64,000 nucleotides of DNA from the NCBI RefSeq assembly GCF_946222835.1, contig NZ_CAMIHD010000010.1, forward strand, positions 1 to 64,000, given 5' to 3'. Source of the DNA: an uncultured Corynebacterium sp. GTDB taxonomy: Bacteria > Actinomycetota > Actinomycetes > Mycobacteriales > Mycobacteriaceae. This document shows, piece by piece, positions 53,101-61,428 of this stretch. The notes beneath the pieces were generated by a model. The model was given only the letters and a program-made list of their open reading frames with translations, ran no database searches and was not told the DNA's origin. Every line of letters starts with the position of its first letter. Within the stretch, counting starts at the first letter, position 1. Made by a program: the position numbers and the translations under genes.

Positions 53101-55392
53101 TCACCGGAAAATATTTCCGATGCCGCTCAGCACGGAATTTCCCTTGCCCGCAAGGGGGTTATCAGAAACCATATAGGTCCACGTAGCACTCGGGCGGGCT
53201 AATCCGGCGTCATCCAGGTGTGCCCCTGCGACGTCGATAAGCACTGCGCGGAAAGTTTCCACAGACTTGTCGACGGCCCGCTGGGCCAGGTCCTTAAACT
53301 CCCTTACCGCAATACGGTGGTACTCATCGATCGGCGTCTCGCGGGCAATGGCGCGCAGGTGGATCGACTCGCGCACATCGTCCATAAGCTCTAGGTGATC
53401 TGCCCACGCCAGATCCAAGTGGTAGAGCATGATTTCGCGTGCGGCCTTGACGCGAGCTTTTTCCGGAACTTCCGCAAGCTCTGCCGCACGTTCTGGGGCT
53501 CGTTGGGAAAGCTCCTGCCACGCTTGATCTGTATCTAATAACTTGGCGCGCCGCTCATCAATGATAATGCGTTGATCGGCTAATAGCTGGTTATACTTCC
53601 ACGTTTGGGCGTGAATTTCGAGCAATTGTCCTTCGGTAACGCGCTGACAGTGCGCGATAAAGTCACTCACGCGTTTGGATTCAATCCGCCCATCGTCGGC
53701 CGGTTGAGCGCGCACGACCTCGCCGTCACCGCCCTGTTGAACCACGTCATCTTCTAGGGAGACAAAGAATAAGGAAAGGCCGGGATCTCCCTGACGGCCG
53801 GCACGGCCACGCAGCTGATTATCCAGGCGGGCGGTGCGGTGCCGCGAGGTACCGATCACCGCTAGGCCGCCAAGCTCCGCAACTGCGTCATGGTCGGCCT
53901 CGCTAGCGCCTCCCAACTTGATATCGGTGCCGCGTCCGGCCATCTGGGTAGAGACAGTGACGCGGCCAATATCGCCGGCCTCGGCAACAATCTGCGCCTC
54001 CTGCTCATCATTTTTGGCGTTGAGCACATTGACCTCAATGCCGCGTTCGCGCAGAGCATCTGCCAGATCTTCCGACTCAGCAACATCTTGCGTGCCCACC
54101 AAGATAGGCTGTCCCGTAGCGTGGATTGTGGCAATTTCTTCCACGATAGCTGCGGATTTGTCATCGACCGTGGCGTAAATGCGGTCTTGCTCATCAAAGC
54201 GCTGCAACGGCTTGTTGCGATCGATTACTGATACATGCAGACCGTAGAACTGACGCAGCTGATCGGTGGCCTCCACCGCGGTGCCCGTCATACCGCACAC
54301 CAGTGGATAGCGCCGCATGAGTTCTTGCAGCGTGATGGTGTCGAGGATACGCCCGCCCTCGGATACCTCTAGGCCTTCCTTGGCCTCTACAGCCGCCTGG
54401 AGCCCATCGGGCCAGCGTTGCAGGTCGGCGACGCGCCCCCGGGAGGCGTCGATAAGCTGCAGCTTGCCATCGGCCACTATGTAATGGATATCTCGAATCA
54501 ACAAGGCCTTCGCATGCAGAGCAAGGTTGACTTTGACCAAAATAGTGCCGATATTCTCTTCGGAATACAGCGAATCAATACCTAATTCTTGCTCAACACG
54601 GCGTGCACCGGCTTCCGTCAGTTGCACGGTGCGGCCATCCTCTGAGATGGAGTAGTCCAACTTCTCTCGCTGGCGCGAAACCACATTGGTGATATGGCCC
54701 GTGGGGGCTTCACCGGGCCGATTTCCGGCCAGCACCAGTGGTACGAGGGCCTCATCTACCAGCACGGAATCGGCTTCATCTACCAACGCGACGTCACCGG
54801 CAGCCTGTACTGTTTGGGACCGGTCGGTGATCTGGTTATCCCGCAACAGATCAAAACCCAGCTCGTTGACCGGAGCGTAGATGATATCTTGCGCGTAGGC
54901 TGCGCGGCGCTCATCCGGTGTCATGTCCTCCGTCACTGAAGCAACGCTCAGGCCAAAAAACTCCACTACGGGGCGCATCCACTCGGCGTCACGGGCGGCG
55001 AGGTAGTTATTAACAGTGACTACATGGACCCGCTTTCCGGTCAGCGCAAAGCCGGTGGCAGCCATGGCACCCACCAGGGTCTTGCCTTCACCAGTTGCCA
55101 TCTGGATGACGTCTCCGGTGAGTAGTCGCAAGGCCGCTTGGGACTGCACATTGAAGGGGGCCATGCCCAAAGTGCGCTCACACGCCACCGCCAAGGCCGC
55201 GAGGAACTTAGCTTTGTCCGCTACCTCGCCGCCCCGCACGGCATCGCGTGCGGCTTGGGTTACAGCTGCGTCATCCTGCTGGCTCAGGCTGCGGGCAGCT
55301 TCGTCTGCTGACCCCACGATGGCCTTGGATTTCTTATCATTACGCTCGCTTTGCGAGCCCATCGCTTTCCAGAACCAATCAAACGCGCCCAT
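53101..55392 (-). CDS. secA2: Accessory preprotein translocase ATPase SecA2
   Basis: A 763-residue SecA-type motor that drives export of a subset of proteins. Walker A MATGEGKT lies at 98-105, DEAD in ALVDEADSVL, VCGMTGTA, and QMAGRGTDIKLGG. It is shorter than housekeeping SecA and lacks the C-terminal zinc-binding tail; it ends GKGNSVLSGIGNIFR. Together with its position beside odhI, this marks it as SecA2. GGAGG lies upstream of ATG 55392. Confidence 0.95.
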   Translation of the reverse strand: MGAFDWFWKAMGSQSERNDKKSKAIVGSADEAARSLSQQDDAAVTQAARDAVRGGEVADKAKFLAALAVACERTLGMAPFNVQSQAALRLLTGDVIQMATGEGKTLVGAMAATGFALTGKRVHVVTVNNYLAARDAEWMRPVVEFFGLSVASVTEDMTPDERRAAYAQDIIYAPVNELGFDLLRDNQITDRSQTVQAAGDVALVDEADSVLVDEALVPLVLAGNRPGEAPTGHITNVVSRQREKLDYSISEDGRTVQLTEAGARRVEQELGIDSLYSEENIGTILVKVNLALHAKALLIRDIHYIVADGKLQLIDASRGRVADLQRWPDGLQAAVEAKEGLEVSEGGRILDTITLQELMRRYPLVCGMTGTAVEATDQLRQFYGLHVSVIDRNKPLQRFDEQDRIYATVDDKSAAIVEEIATIHATGQPILVGTQDVAESEDLADALRERGIEVNVLNAKNDEQEAQIVAEAGDIGRVTVSTQMAGRGTDIKLGGASEADHDAVAELGGLAVIGTSRHRTARLDNQLRGRAGRQGDPGLSLFFVSLEDDVVQQGGDGEVVRAQPADDGRIESKRVSDFIAHCQRVTEGQLLEIHAQTWKYNQLLADQRIIIDERRAKLLDTDQAWQELSQRAPERAAELAEVPEKARVKAAREIMLYHLDLAWADHLELMDDVRESIHLRAIARETPIDEYHRIAVREFKDLAQRAVDKSVETFRAVLIDVAGAHLDDAGLARPSATWTYMVSDNPLAGKGNSVLSGIGNIFR

Positions 55393-55479
55393 ACCTCATC
55401 CTCCTTAATTGGATTGCTCCTAACGACTGTAGTCAACCTGGTATGGCTTGCGGTTAAAAGGCCCGTTATTCTAGTTCTC

Positions 55480-56631
55480 ATGCAATCTGTCAATGTAAAG
55501 CTGCCTTCGAGCCGGGGTACTGAGATGGCTGGAACCATCGACTTCCCGGATTCTCCCCCGATCGCCTACGCCATCTTTGCCCATTGCTTCGCCGGCTCCC
55601 GCCACACTCCCGGTGCCGCCCGCACCGCGAAACAGCTCACAGAGTTTGGCATTGCCACCTTGCGTTTTGATTTTCCCGGCCTTGGTCAGTCCGCCGGCGA
55701 ATTTGGCGATACTACTTTTAGCCAAAACGTAGACGATATCCATGCAGCTGCTGCTTGGCTCACGGAGCATTACTCAGCCCCGCAATTGCTAATGGGACAC
55801 TCGCTGGGCGGCGCAGCCGCCTTGAAGGCAGCCACCACGATGAAATCGCTCAAGGCGGTAGCCACCATCGGTGCGCCTTTTGATCCGGCGCACTCCGTGC
55901 TGCACTACGCGGATAAGATCGGCGAGGTCGATGCCAACGGCGAGGTGGAAGTTATCCTCGGCGGCCGCGGCCTTATCATCTCCCGCAAGTTCCTGGAGGA
56001 CCTGGCGGATACTAATCCCGAGGAATACCTGCCCAAACTCCGCAAACCGCTGATGGTTCTGCACTCCCCCATTGACCAGACCGTGGGCATTGATAACGCG
56101 CAGAATATCTTCCTACTCACCCGTTACCCCAAGTCCTTGGTCTCGCTGGATAAGACTGATCACCTGCTTACCAAGCAGGGTACCGCCGCCCGCGCTGCGG
56201 ATCTCATCGGTGCATGGGCCGAACAGTTCATCGTTCCCGATTACCAGCCGGAAGAAGTAGGCACTGACGCCGCCGTTGCGCAGCCAGCCACCGGCACCAA
56301 ATTCGGCGTGGTCGTGCGCCACAATGACCATAGCCTCAGCGCCGACCGCACTAAAAAGAACGGCGGCAAGGGCAAGGGTTTTACCGCCGAGGGCCTTCTT
56401 ATGTCTGCCCTCGCCGCGGCGTCGACCCAAGCTATCAAGGAGGCTGGCAAAAAGCTCGCGCTTGACGACGTCCATGTAAGCATCACCCAAACCGGCCCTG
56501 CCAGCTTCGAGCGCCGTATCGAGCTAGTTGGCAGCCTCTCTGCCGCGGAAGAATCCACGCTACGCTCTGCGGCGAAGGATACTGACGTCGAGCGCATGCT
56601 CGGCAACGTCACCATCGTGGACGCAAACTAA
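55480..56631 (+). CDS. Alpha/beta hydrolase fused to OsmC-like domain without peroxidase cysteines
   Basis: A 383-residue fusion. Residues about 1-250 are an alpha/beta hydrolase with nucleophile elbow MGHSLGG (Ser108), oxyanion region HCFAGSRH, the Asp in LHSPIDQTV and His in KTDHLL. Residues about 265-380 are OsmC-like (KGFTAEGLLMSALAAAST, then FERRIELVGSLSAAEESTL). OsmC/Ohr proteins reduce hydroperoxides through two cysteines; here both places are occupied by other residues (AAASTQAIKE and AAKDTDVERML), so the domain cannot be a thiol peroxidase. ATG 55480 follows TATTCT (55467-55472) by 7 bases. The stop overlaps the ychJ-like start. Confidence 0.88.
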   Translation: MQSVNVKLPSSRGTEMAGTIDFPDSPPIAYAIFAHCFAGSRHTPGAARTAKQLTEFGIATLRFDFPGLGQSAGEFGDTTFSQNVDDIHAAAAWLTEHYSAPQLLMGHSLGGAAALKAATTMKSLKAVATIGAPFDPAHSVLHYADKIGEVDANGEVEVILGGRGLIISRKFLEDLADTNPEEYLPKLRKPLMVLHSPIDQTVGIDNAQNIFLLTRYPKSLVSLDKTDHLLTKQGTAARAADLIGAWAEQFIVPDYQPEEVGTDAAVAQPATGTKFGVVVRHNDHSLSADRTKKNGGKGKGFTAEGLLMSALAAASTQAIKEAGKKLALDDVHVSITQTGPASFERRIELVGSLSAAEESTLRSAAKDTDVERMLGNVTIVDAN

Positions 56632-57020
56632 TGCCTGCTTATGATTCCTCGCGCCGCTGTCCGTGTGGCACCGGCCTTTCCTACGGCGAGTGCTGCGGCA
56701 AGTACCATGCCGGTAACAATGCACCCACCGCAGAAGCGCTCATGCGCTCCCGGTTTAGCGCTTTTGTTACCGGCGACGAGGAGTACTTGCTGCGCACGTG
56801 GGATCCTGTCACTCGCCCAGAGGCCCTCGACTTGGCTGATTCCCCAGTTAGGTTCTACCGGCTAGATATTTTAGACACTCAGGACGGTGGATTGCTGGAT
56901 GATTCCGGTGTGGTGGAATTTGCAGCCTTTTATAAAGGTGCCGCCGTAGGCTCGCAGCGCGAGCGTTCCTCATTTCGCCGTGTACGCGGTGCTTGGGTGT
57001 ACTCCAGCGGCGAGTTTTAG
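56631..57020 (+). CDS. YchJ-family SEC-C motif protein (UPF0225)
   Basis: A 129-residue protein with an N-terminal zinc-binding SEC-C motif, CPCGTGLSYGECCGKYH (10-26), then an NTF2-like domain including ALMRSRFSAFVTGDEEYLLRTW and VEFAAFYKG. Bacterial YchJ has no settled function. Its ATG uses the last A of the upstream stop codon, so it is coupled to the hydrolase-OsmC gene. Confidence 0.92.
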   Translation: MPAYDSSRRCPCGTGLSYGECCGKYHAGNNAPTAEALMRSRFSAFVTGDEEYLLRTWDPVTRPEALDLADSPVRFYRLDILDTQDGGLLDDSGVVEFAAFYKGAAVGSQRERSSFRRVRGAWVYSSGEF

Positions 57021-57091
57021 TGCAGGTTACACCCCAGATTTCACAGTAGAATCCTACTGATGTAATCTAGACAAGTCGCACAGTTCGACGG

Positions 57092-57165
57092 CGGGCTATG
57101 GCGCAGTTTGGTAGCGCACTACACTGGGGGTGTAGGGGTCGCAGGTTCAAATCCTGTTAGCCCGA
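57092..57165 (+). tRNA. tRNA-Pro (anticodon GGG)
   Basis: A complete cloverleaf: acceptor CGGGCTA/TAGCCCG (57092-57098, 57158-57164), D arm with GGTAGCGC, anticodon stem CTACA/TGTAG with loop CTGGGGG giving anticodon GGG, and T arm GCAGGTTCAAATCCTGT. Discriminator A at 57165; CCA is not encoded. It reads CCC proline codons. Confidence 0.97.
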
Positions 57166-57175
57166 CAAAATTTTA

Positions 57176-57205
57176 GCCGGCACCTTCACGGTGCCGGCCT
57201 TTCTT
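57176..57205 (+). terminator. Terminator after tRNA-Pro
   Basis: GCCGGCACC (57176-57184), loop TTCAC, GGTGCCGGC (57190-57198), then CTTTCTT. It also lies just beyond the end of the convergent cadD-like gene. Confidence 0.9.
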
Positions 57206-57217
57206 ATTCTGCCAGTC

Positions 57218-57790
57218 TTATACTGCGAGCAAAATCGCGATTCCCAGCAAAATAAGCACCACTGGGAACAGGACACTCTCCCACTTCTCCAGGGCCTCGG
57301 CGATTCCTGGTCGCGTCGCCACAAAACGCGCCGCCCAAACAAGTGGGGCTACAAGCACAAGGAAAGCCGCACAATACACCGCTACTCCGGCTGGCGTAGA
57401 GGTAGTAAAAACGGGCACGTACACACCGATATTGTCCCCGCCATTGGCAAAAGTGACTCCGGCTACCGCCAGCGTGCTTAGCTTTGTGCCGGAAATATCC
57501 TCATCGTCGTCTTCACCTCGGAATGCTTGCCACGCCGCCCACAGGCCCAATAACAACGGGATGAGGCCAAAGTAGCGAATGAGATCGGTCGGTATAACGG
57601 CGTTGAAGCCCAATCCGACAACGGAAGAGGCCACCAGTATGCCAAGGAAACCGAGATACTGGCCCATCAGTATCGCGGCAGTTGTGCCCTTGCGCCCAGC
57701 ACCGCGGGCGAAAAAGAGGGACAACACTACAATGTCATCGATATTGGTGGCCACAAATAGCCCAGCGGCCGCTGCGAGAGTAGTAAGCAC
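57218..57790 (-). CDS. CadD-family cadmium resistance/transport protein
   Basis: A 190-residue membrane protein of the CadD family (LysE-related), with about five or six helices in two halves. The duplicated signature is seen as FVATNIDDIVVLSLFF near the N-terminus and GVTFANGGDNIGVYVPVF in the middle, where the acidic residues are thought to bind cation. A short acidic loop GEDDDEDISG separates the halves. No ArsR/CadC-type regulator is adjacent; the gene is divergent from the ABC operon across a 91-base gap containing palindromes. The substrate (cadmium or another cation) is inferred from the family. Confidence 0.87.
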   Translation of the reverse strand: MLTTLAAAAGLFVATNIDDIVVLSLFFARGAGRKGTTAAILMGQYLGFLGILVASSVVGLGFNAVIPTDLIRYFGLIPLLLGLWAAWQAFRGEDDDEDISGTKLSTLAVAGVTFANGGDNIGVYVPVFTTSTPAGVAVYCAAFLVLVAPLVWAARFVATRPGIAEALEKWESVLFPVVLILLGIAILLAV

Positions 57791-57808
57791 TCACCCAGCC
57801 TATCGCGC

Positions 57809-57837
57809 CATGACACTTGTCATGAAAATTTCATGAC
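57809..57837. promoter_or_regulatory. Overlapping palindromes, candidate response-regulator site
   Basis: Two perfect palindromes share one arm: CATGACA-CT-TGTCATG (57809-57824) and GTCATGAAA-A-TTTCATGAC (57819-57837). They occupy positions -73 to -45 relative to the likely transcription start at the ABC ATG (57882), just upstream of where a -35 would lie. That is the usual place for an activator of the NarL/DesR type. The response regulator at 60774 is the obvious candidate; control of the divergent cadD-like gene is also possible. Confidence 0.6.
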
Positions 57838-57881
57838 AGATCCTATTCACCATTCTGGCTGGCCCCGGATACTTTTCAGGT

Positions 57882-58805
57882 ATGAGCACGACAAACTTTA
57901 GGGCTAAACACACACCAGCCATAAAAGTATCCGGAGTCAGTAAAACTTTCGCAACGAAGGGCTCAGAGCCGATACATGCGCTAAGCGAGGTTTCATTTAG
58001 CATCTCCCAAGGCGAGATCGTAGGGCTCCTAGGCACCAATGGTGCAGGAAAAACTACCCTCTTTGACCTCATCTTAGGGCTCACCACCCCCACCGCAGGT
58101 AACATTTCCGTGCTTGGCCGTACCCCACGGGCCGCCGTCCAAGGCTCAGAAATCGGTGCCGTACTGCAAACCGGCGGCCTCCTACCCGAGCTCACAGTCC
58201 TTGACACCCTGCAGATGATTTCCTCTACCTTTCCGCGTCCCCTGCCAGTCGGGGATATAGCCGCACAAGCCGACCTCACACGAATCCTTCACCGAAAGGT
58301 GGGCAAATGTTCTGGCGGCGAACAACAGCGTGTACGCTTCGCCCTCGCGCTTTTAGGCAATCCCCACGTCCTTTTGCTCGATGAGCCTACTGCAGGAATG
58401 GATGCTAATGCTCGCCACGAGTTCTGGACCACCATGCGCCGCCAGGCAGAGATGGGAAGAACTATTGTCTTTGCCACCCACTATCTGGAGGAGGCGGATA
58501 ACTTTGCGCAAAGGATTATTCTCCTCCATGAAGGAAAATTACGCGCGGATGCAAGCGCACGGGATATGCGCGAGCAGTCAGCCCAGCGTGTTGTCGAGGC
58601 GAGATTCGCAGGCCCAGTCCCCTCTACAGACGAGCTACCGATTTCTGCCGAGATTTACCAATCCGGCGACTACGCCCGCATGGTAACCAGTGACTCTGAT
58701 GCGCTTGCAAGATACCTCCTTAACCACACCTCGGCGCGCGACATCACAATTCGGAACCGCTCCTTAGAGGACGCATTTTTAGCGATGACTGCGCCCCAAC
58801 CTTAA
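57882..58805 (+). CDS. ABC exporter ATP-binding subunit
   Basis: A 307-residue ATPase of the drug/lipid exporter (CcmA/NatA-like) group. Walker A GTNGAGKTT, Q-loop in GAVLQTGGLLPELTV, signature CSGGEQQRVRFALALL, Walker B LLLDEPTAGMD and H-loop FATHYLEEAD. A C-terminal extension of about 90 residues ends RNRSLEDAFLAMTA. The ATG follows TACTTT (57870-57875) by 6 bases. It is the first gene of a four-gene unit: ATPase, permease, histidine kinase, response regulator. Confidence 0.93.
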   Translation: MSTTNFRAKHTPAIKVSGVSKTFATKGSEPIHALSEVSFSISQGEIVGLLGTNGAGKTTLFDLILGLTTPTAGNISVLGRTPRAAVQGSEIGAVLQTGGLLPELTVLDTLQMISSTFPRPLPVGDIAAQADLTRILHRKVGKCSGGEQQRVRFALALLGNPHVLLLDEPTAGMDANARHEFWTTMRRQAEMGRTIVFATHYLEEADNFAQRIILLHEGKLRADASARDMREQSAQRVVEARFAGPVPSTDELPISAEIYQSGDYARMVTSDSDALARYLLNHTSARDITIRNRSLEDAFLAMTAPQP

Positions 58806-58844
58806 CCAGCCACTTCCAGTAAACCTTTACACAAGGAATCTCCC

Positions 58845-59636
58845 ATGACGATTAAACCTGCAACCACCACTGCACGAACCCTGCGGTTTGCTGCCCATAA
58901 CCTGCTGCGCCTGCGTCGAAACCTTACCCCGATATTTTTCAGCACCATTTTGCCGGTGTTTTTCTATCTCCTCTTTGGCGCCATGATGGACTTTGGCGAT
59001 ACCCCCTTTAAAGGAGGTAATTATGCTGCCTTAGAAATGATCAGCATGGCACTCTACGGCGGCGTCGCTGGTTCCGTTGCAGCCGCTGGCTCTGCCGTCA
59101 CCGATGCCAAGACTGGGTGGGCACGCCAACTAGCGCTTACTCCATTACGCTCACGCCAGCTGCTGTGGGCAAACCTCATATCCATCGGCTTTCAAGCCCT
59201 GCTACCCATTACGGCAGTATATTTGACTGGCGCCGCTACGCATGCGGAAATGCGGCCACACCAGTGGATCTTAAGCTTCATTTCCTGCCTCCTAGTTTCC
59301 ATTCCCTTGGGCTTTTATGGCTTGGTGTGGGCAATGGCGTTGCCCACCGACAACTCCGTCGCAATCGCCTCGACGTCTGTTGTTCTTTTTCTTTTCGCGG
59401 CGAATGTGTTCACACCGCTGACCAAGCCGCTAATGGAGTGGGGCCGCTTCACTCCCCTTTTCGGTCCAGTTGTACTAGCCCAGTGGCCGCTGGCAGAAGG
59501 AAGCCAGTTCCTCAACGGGGATGAAGGCACGATTACGCACCCGTTGTGGATGGCGTGGCTAAGCTTCGCGGTATGGACGACAATCTTCCTGACCGCGTGC
59601 CTCCTGCTACGCTCCCGCGACAAAGCTCGGCGCTGA
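58845..59636 (+). CDS. ABC-2 type exporter permease
   Basis: A 263-residue membrane protein with about six helices, the ABC-2 fold: a cytoplasmic start, LTPIFFSTILPVFFYLLFGAM as first helix, a conserved cytoplasmic turn KTGWARQLALTPLRSRQLLW, and LVSIPLGFYGLVWAMALPTDNSVAIAS. It is the partner of the ATPase 40 bases upstream. The substrate is unknown; the linked two-component system suggests a response to membrane or antibiotic stress. Confidence 0.9.
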   Translation: MTIKPATTTARTLRFAAHNLLRLRRNLTPIFFSTILPVFFYLLFGAMMDFGDTPFKGGNYAALEMISMALYGGVAGSVAAAGSAVTDAKTGWARQLALTPLRSRQLLWANLISIGFQALLPITAVYLTGAATHAEMRPHQWILSFISCLLVSIPLGFYGLVWAMALPTDNSVAIASTSVVLFLFAANVFTPLTKPLMEWGRFTPLFGPVVLAQWPLAEGSQFLNGDEGTITHPLWMAWLSFAVWTTIFLTACLLLRSRDKARR

Positions 59637-60781
59637 TGTCATCTCTCCGAGAACCATTCCGCGGTTTCAGCCTCAAAAGTGCGCTTTTTGCCAGTGTGTG
59701 GTTAGTCTTTCTCATTCCCGGACTGGGGATCACTTTTGCCGCGCCGGGGATGACCCTTACTAATCAAATCGGGGCCCTTTCGTGCGCTCTAGTGTTCGGT
59801 CTTGTCTATTTCTTCGCTTTCGGCGCTGGAGGCTACTACCCCCGCGGATGGCGGGTAGAGCAGCGAATCGGGCTGTATTGGTTTGCACTTGCAGCCATCG
59901 CGGTATTGTCGACTGTCTTCTTCGGGATCATTGCCGTCATTTTTGCGCCGTACTTGGCGGCATTGCTCGGATTTAACCTTCCTTGGCGCCACAGCTTAGG
60001 GTTCACCCTTCTTACAGGGGCTGTGGTGGCTGCTGCCACTTGGTACCTTACGCCCAAAAATATCGGCTGGGTCCTCATCGTCCTTTTCGCTTGGCCAGTA
60101 TTTTTAGTGCTGCTCGGCACCTTTTCCCAGCGTCAAGATGGTCGCGCAGAGCTAGAACGCCGATTGGAGCTGGCACGCCAGCGCGAGGATATTGCTACCG
60201 ATGTTCACGATCTCTTGGGGCACTCTCTTACCGTGATTAATCTTAAGTCCGAGCTGGCGCGCCGGCTAATAGATACGGATCCACAGCGGGCAAGGCAGGA
60301 ACTGCAAGAGGTAAGTGAGCTTTCTCGCCGAGGTCTGGCGGAAGTCCGCTCCACAGTGACTCGGATGCGCATGCCCACCTTTGAAGGCGAAATCCACGCC
60401 GCTCGGAGGGCCCTCGAAACCGCGGGTATTGCACCCTATTTGCCTTCGGCTACCAAGGCCACTGGTCTTTATGACGCCGAATTTTCCTGGGCTCTGCGCG
60501 AATTGACCACCAACGTGGTCCGGCACTCCGGTGCCACCCACTGCTGGGTCCAAGTGACAGACCACCAACTGCAGGTAGCAGACGATGGCTGCGGATTCGG
60601 TGCAGAAGAAAGCCTGTTCCGTCCCCAAGGAGGGCTTAGTGGTCTGCACAAACGCGTGACAAAGGCTGGCGGGCAGCTGCTTTTTGCGCGCCGCAATGAC
60701 TGCACGCTCGCCTTGGTTACTATGGATGGAGACAACGACTTTCTTCCTCTTAGCACCGACGGAGGTGTAGGCGATGCCTGA
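59636..60781 (+). CDS. DesK/NarX-type sensor histidine kinase
   Basis: A 381-residue membrane sensor. Four or five helices fill the first 160 residues with almost no outside domain, so it likely senses the membrane itself. HisKA_3 phosphoacceptor is DVHDLLGHSLTV (His of the DxHD), N-box LRELTTNVVRHS, G-box DDGCGFG and GGLSGLHKRV. ATG 59636 overlaps the permease stop (TGATG), and the end overlaps the regulator start, so all are coupled. Similar kinases adjoin ABC exporters in many Gram-positives. Confidence 0.92.
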   Translation: MSSLREPFRGFSLKSALFASVWLVFLIPGLGITFAAPGMTLTNQIGALSCALVFGLVYFFAFGAGGYYPRGWRVEQRIGLYWFALAAIAVLSTVFFGIIAVIFAPYLAALLGFNLPWRHSLGFTLLTGAVVAAATWYLTPKNIGWVLIVLFAWPVFLVLLGTFSQRQDGRAELERRLELARQREDIATDVHDLLGHSLTVINLKSELARRLIDTDPQRARQELQEVSELSRRGLAEVRSTVTRMRMPTFEGEIHAARRALETAGIAPYLPSATKATGLYDAEFSWALRELTTNVVRHSGATHCWVQVTDHQLQVADDGCGFGAEESLFRPQGGLSGLHKRVTKAGGQLLFARRNDCTLALVTMDGDNDFLPLSTDGGVGDA

Positions 60782-61382
60782 AACCATTCGAGTTCTCATT
60801 GCTGAGGATCAATCATTGGTGCGAGGGGCGCTAGTTGCTCTCTTGGAAACAGAGCCAGACATTAGCGTTGTAGCACAGTGCGCAACGGGTGTGGAGGTTG
60901 CGGGGCTCGTCGCCAAGCATAGCGTCGATGTTGCTCTGCTGGATATTGAAATGCCCGGCAAGAATGGGCTAGATGCCGCCGCTGAGCTGCAAGGCACGGG
61001 CTGCCGCAGCCTCATAGTCACTACCTTCGGCCGCGGTGGCTACGTGAAACGGGCGCTGGAGACCGGGGTTTCCGGGTTCGTAGTCAAAGATACCCCGCCA
61101 GAAAAACTAGCCGAAGACATTCGGCGGGTGCACTCCGGGCTTAAGGTCATTGACCCAGCACTCGCCCAAGAGACCATTTTCATTCGGGAAAATCCACTGA
61201 ACGCACGCGAACAGGAAGTCGCACTTCTCGCCTTGAAAGGTAGCAGCACTCACCAGATCGCCCGCAAGATCCACCTGAGCAATGGCACGGTACGCAATAT
61301 TGTATCTTCGCTCATCGCTAAAACCGCGGCTGAAAATCGCTTTGAGGCAGCAACTATTGCGCAAGCACAAGGCTGGCTTTAA
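60774..61382 (+). CDS. NarL/DesR-family response regulator
   Basis: A 202-residue regulator. The receiver domain (1-120) has the acidic pair in IAEDQ and the phospho-Asp in VALLDIEMPGKNG (about 57), then the switch Thr in LIVTTFGRGG and Lys in FVVKDTPP. A LuxR-type HTH fills the C-terminus (LNAREQEVALLALKG, THQIARKIHLSNGTVRNIVSSL). Start overlaps the kinase end by eight bases. Its probable site is the palindrome array at 57809-57837. Confidence 0.94.
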   Translation: MPETIRVLIAEDQSLVRGALVALLETEPDISVVAQCATGVEVAGLVAKHSVDVALLDIEMPGKNGLDAAAELQGTGCRSLIVTTFGRGGYVKRALETGVSGFVVKDTPPEKLAEDIRRVHSGLKVIDPALAQETIFIRENPLNAREQEVALLALKGSSTHQIARKIHLSNGTVRNIVSSLIAKTAAENRFEAATIAQAQGWL

Positions 61383-61428
61383 TAAAACGCGGCCCCAGTG
61401 CTGAAATCCCCCTGTTGCTTGTATATAC

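Noticed and set aside
57061..57200. tRNA gene as an integration site for a mobile element
   Set aside because: No integrase, direct repeat of the tRNA 3' end or island-like genes lie next to it.
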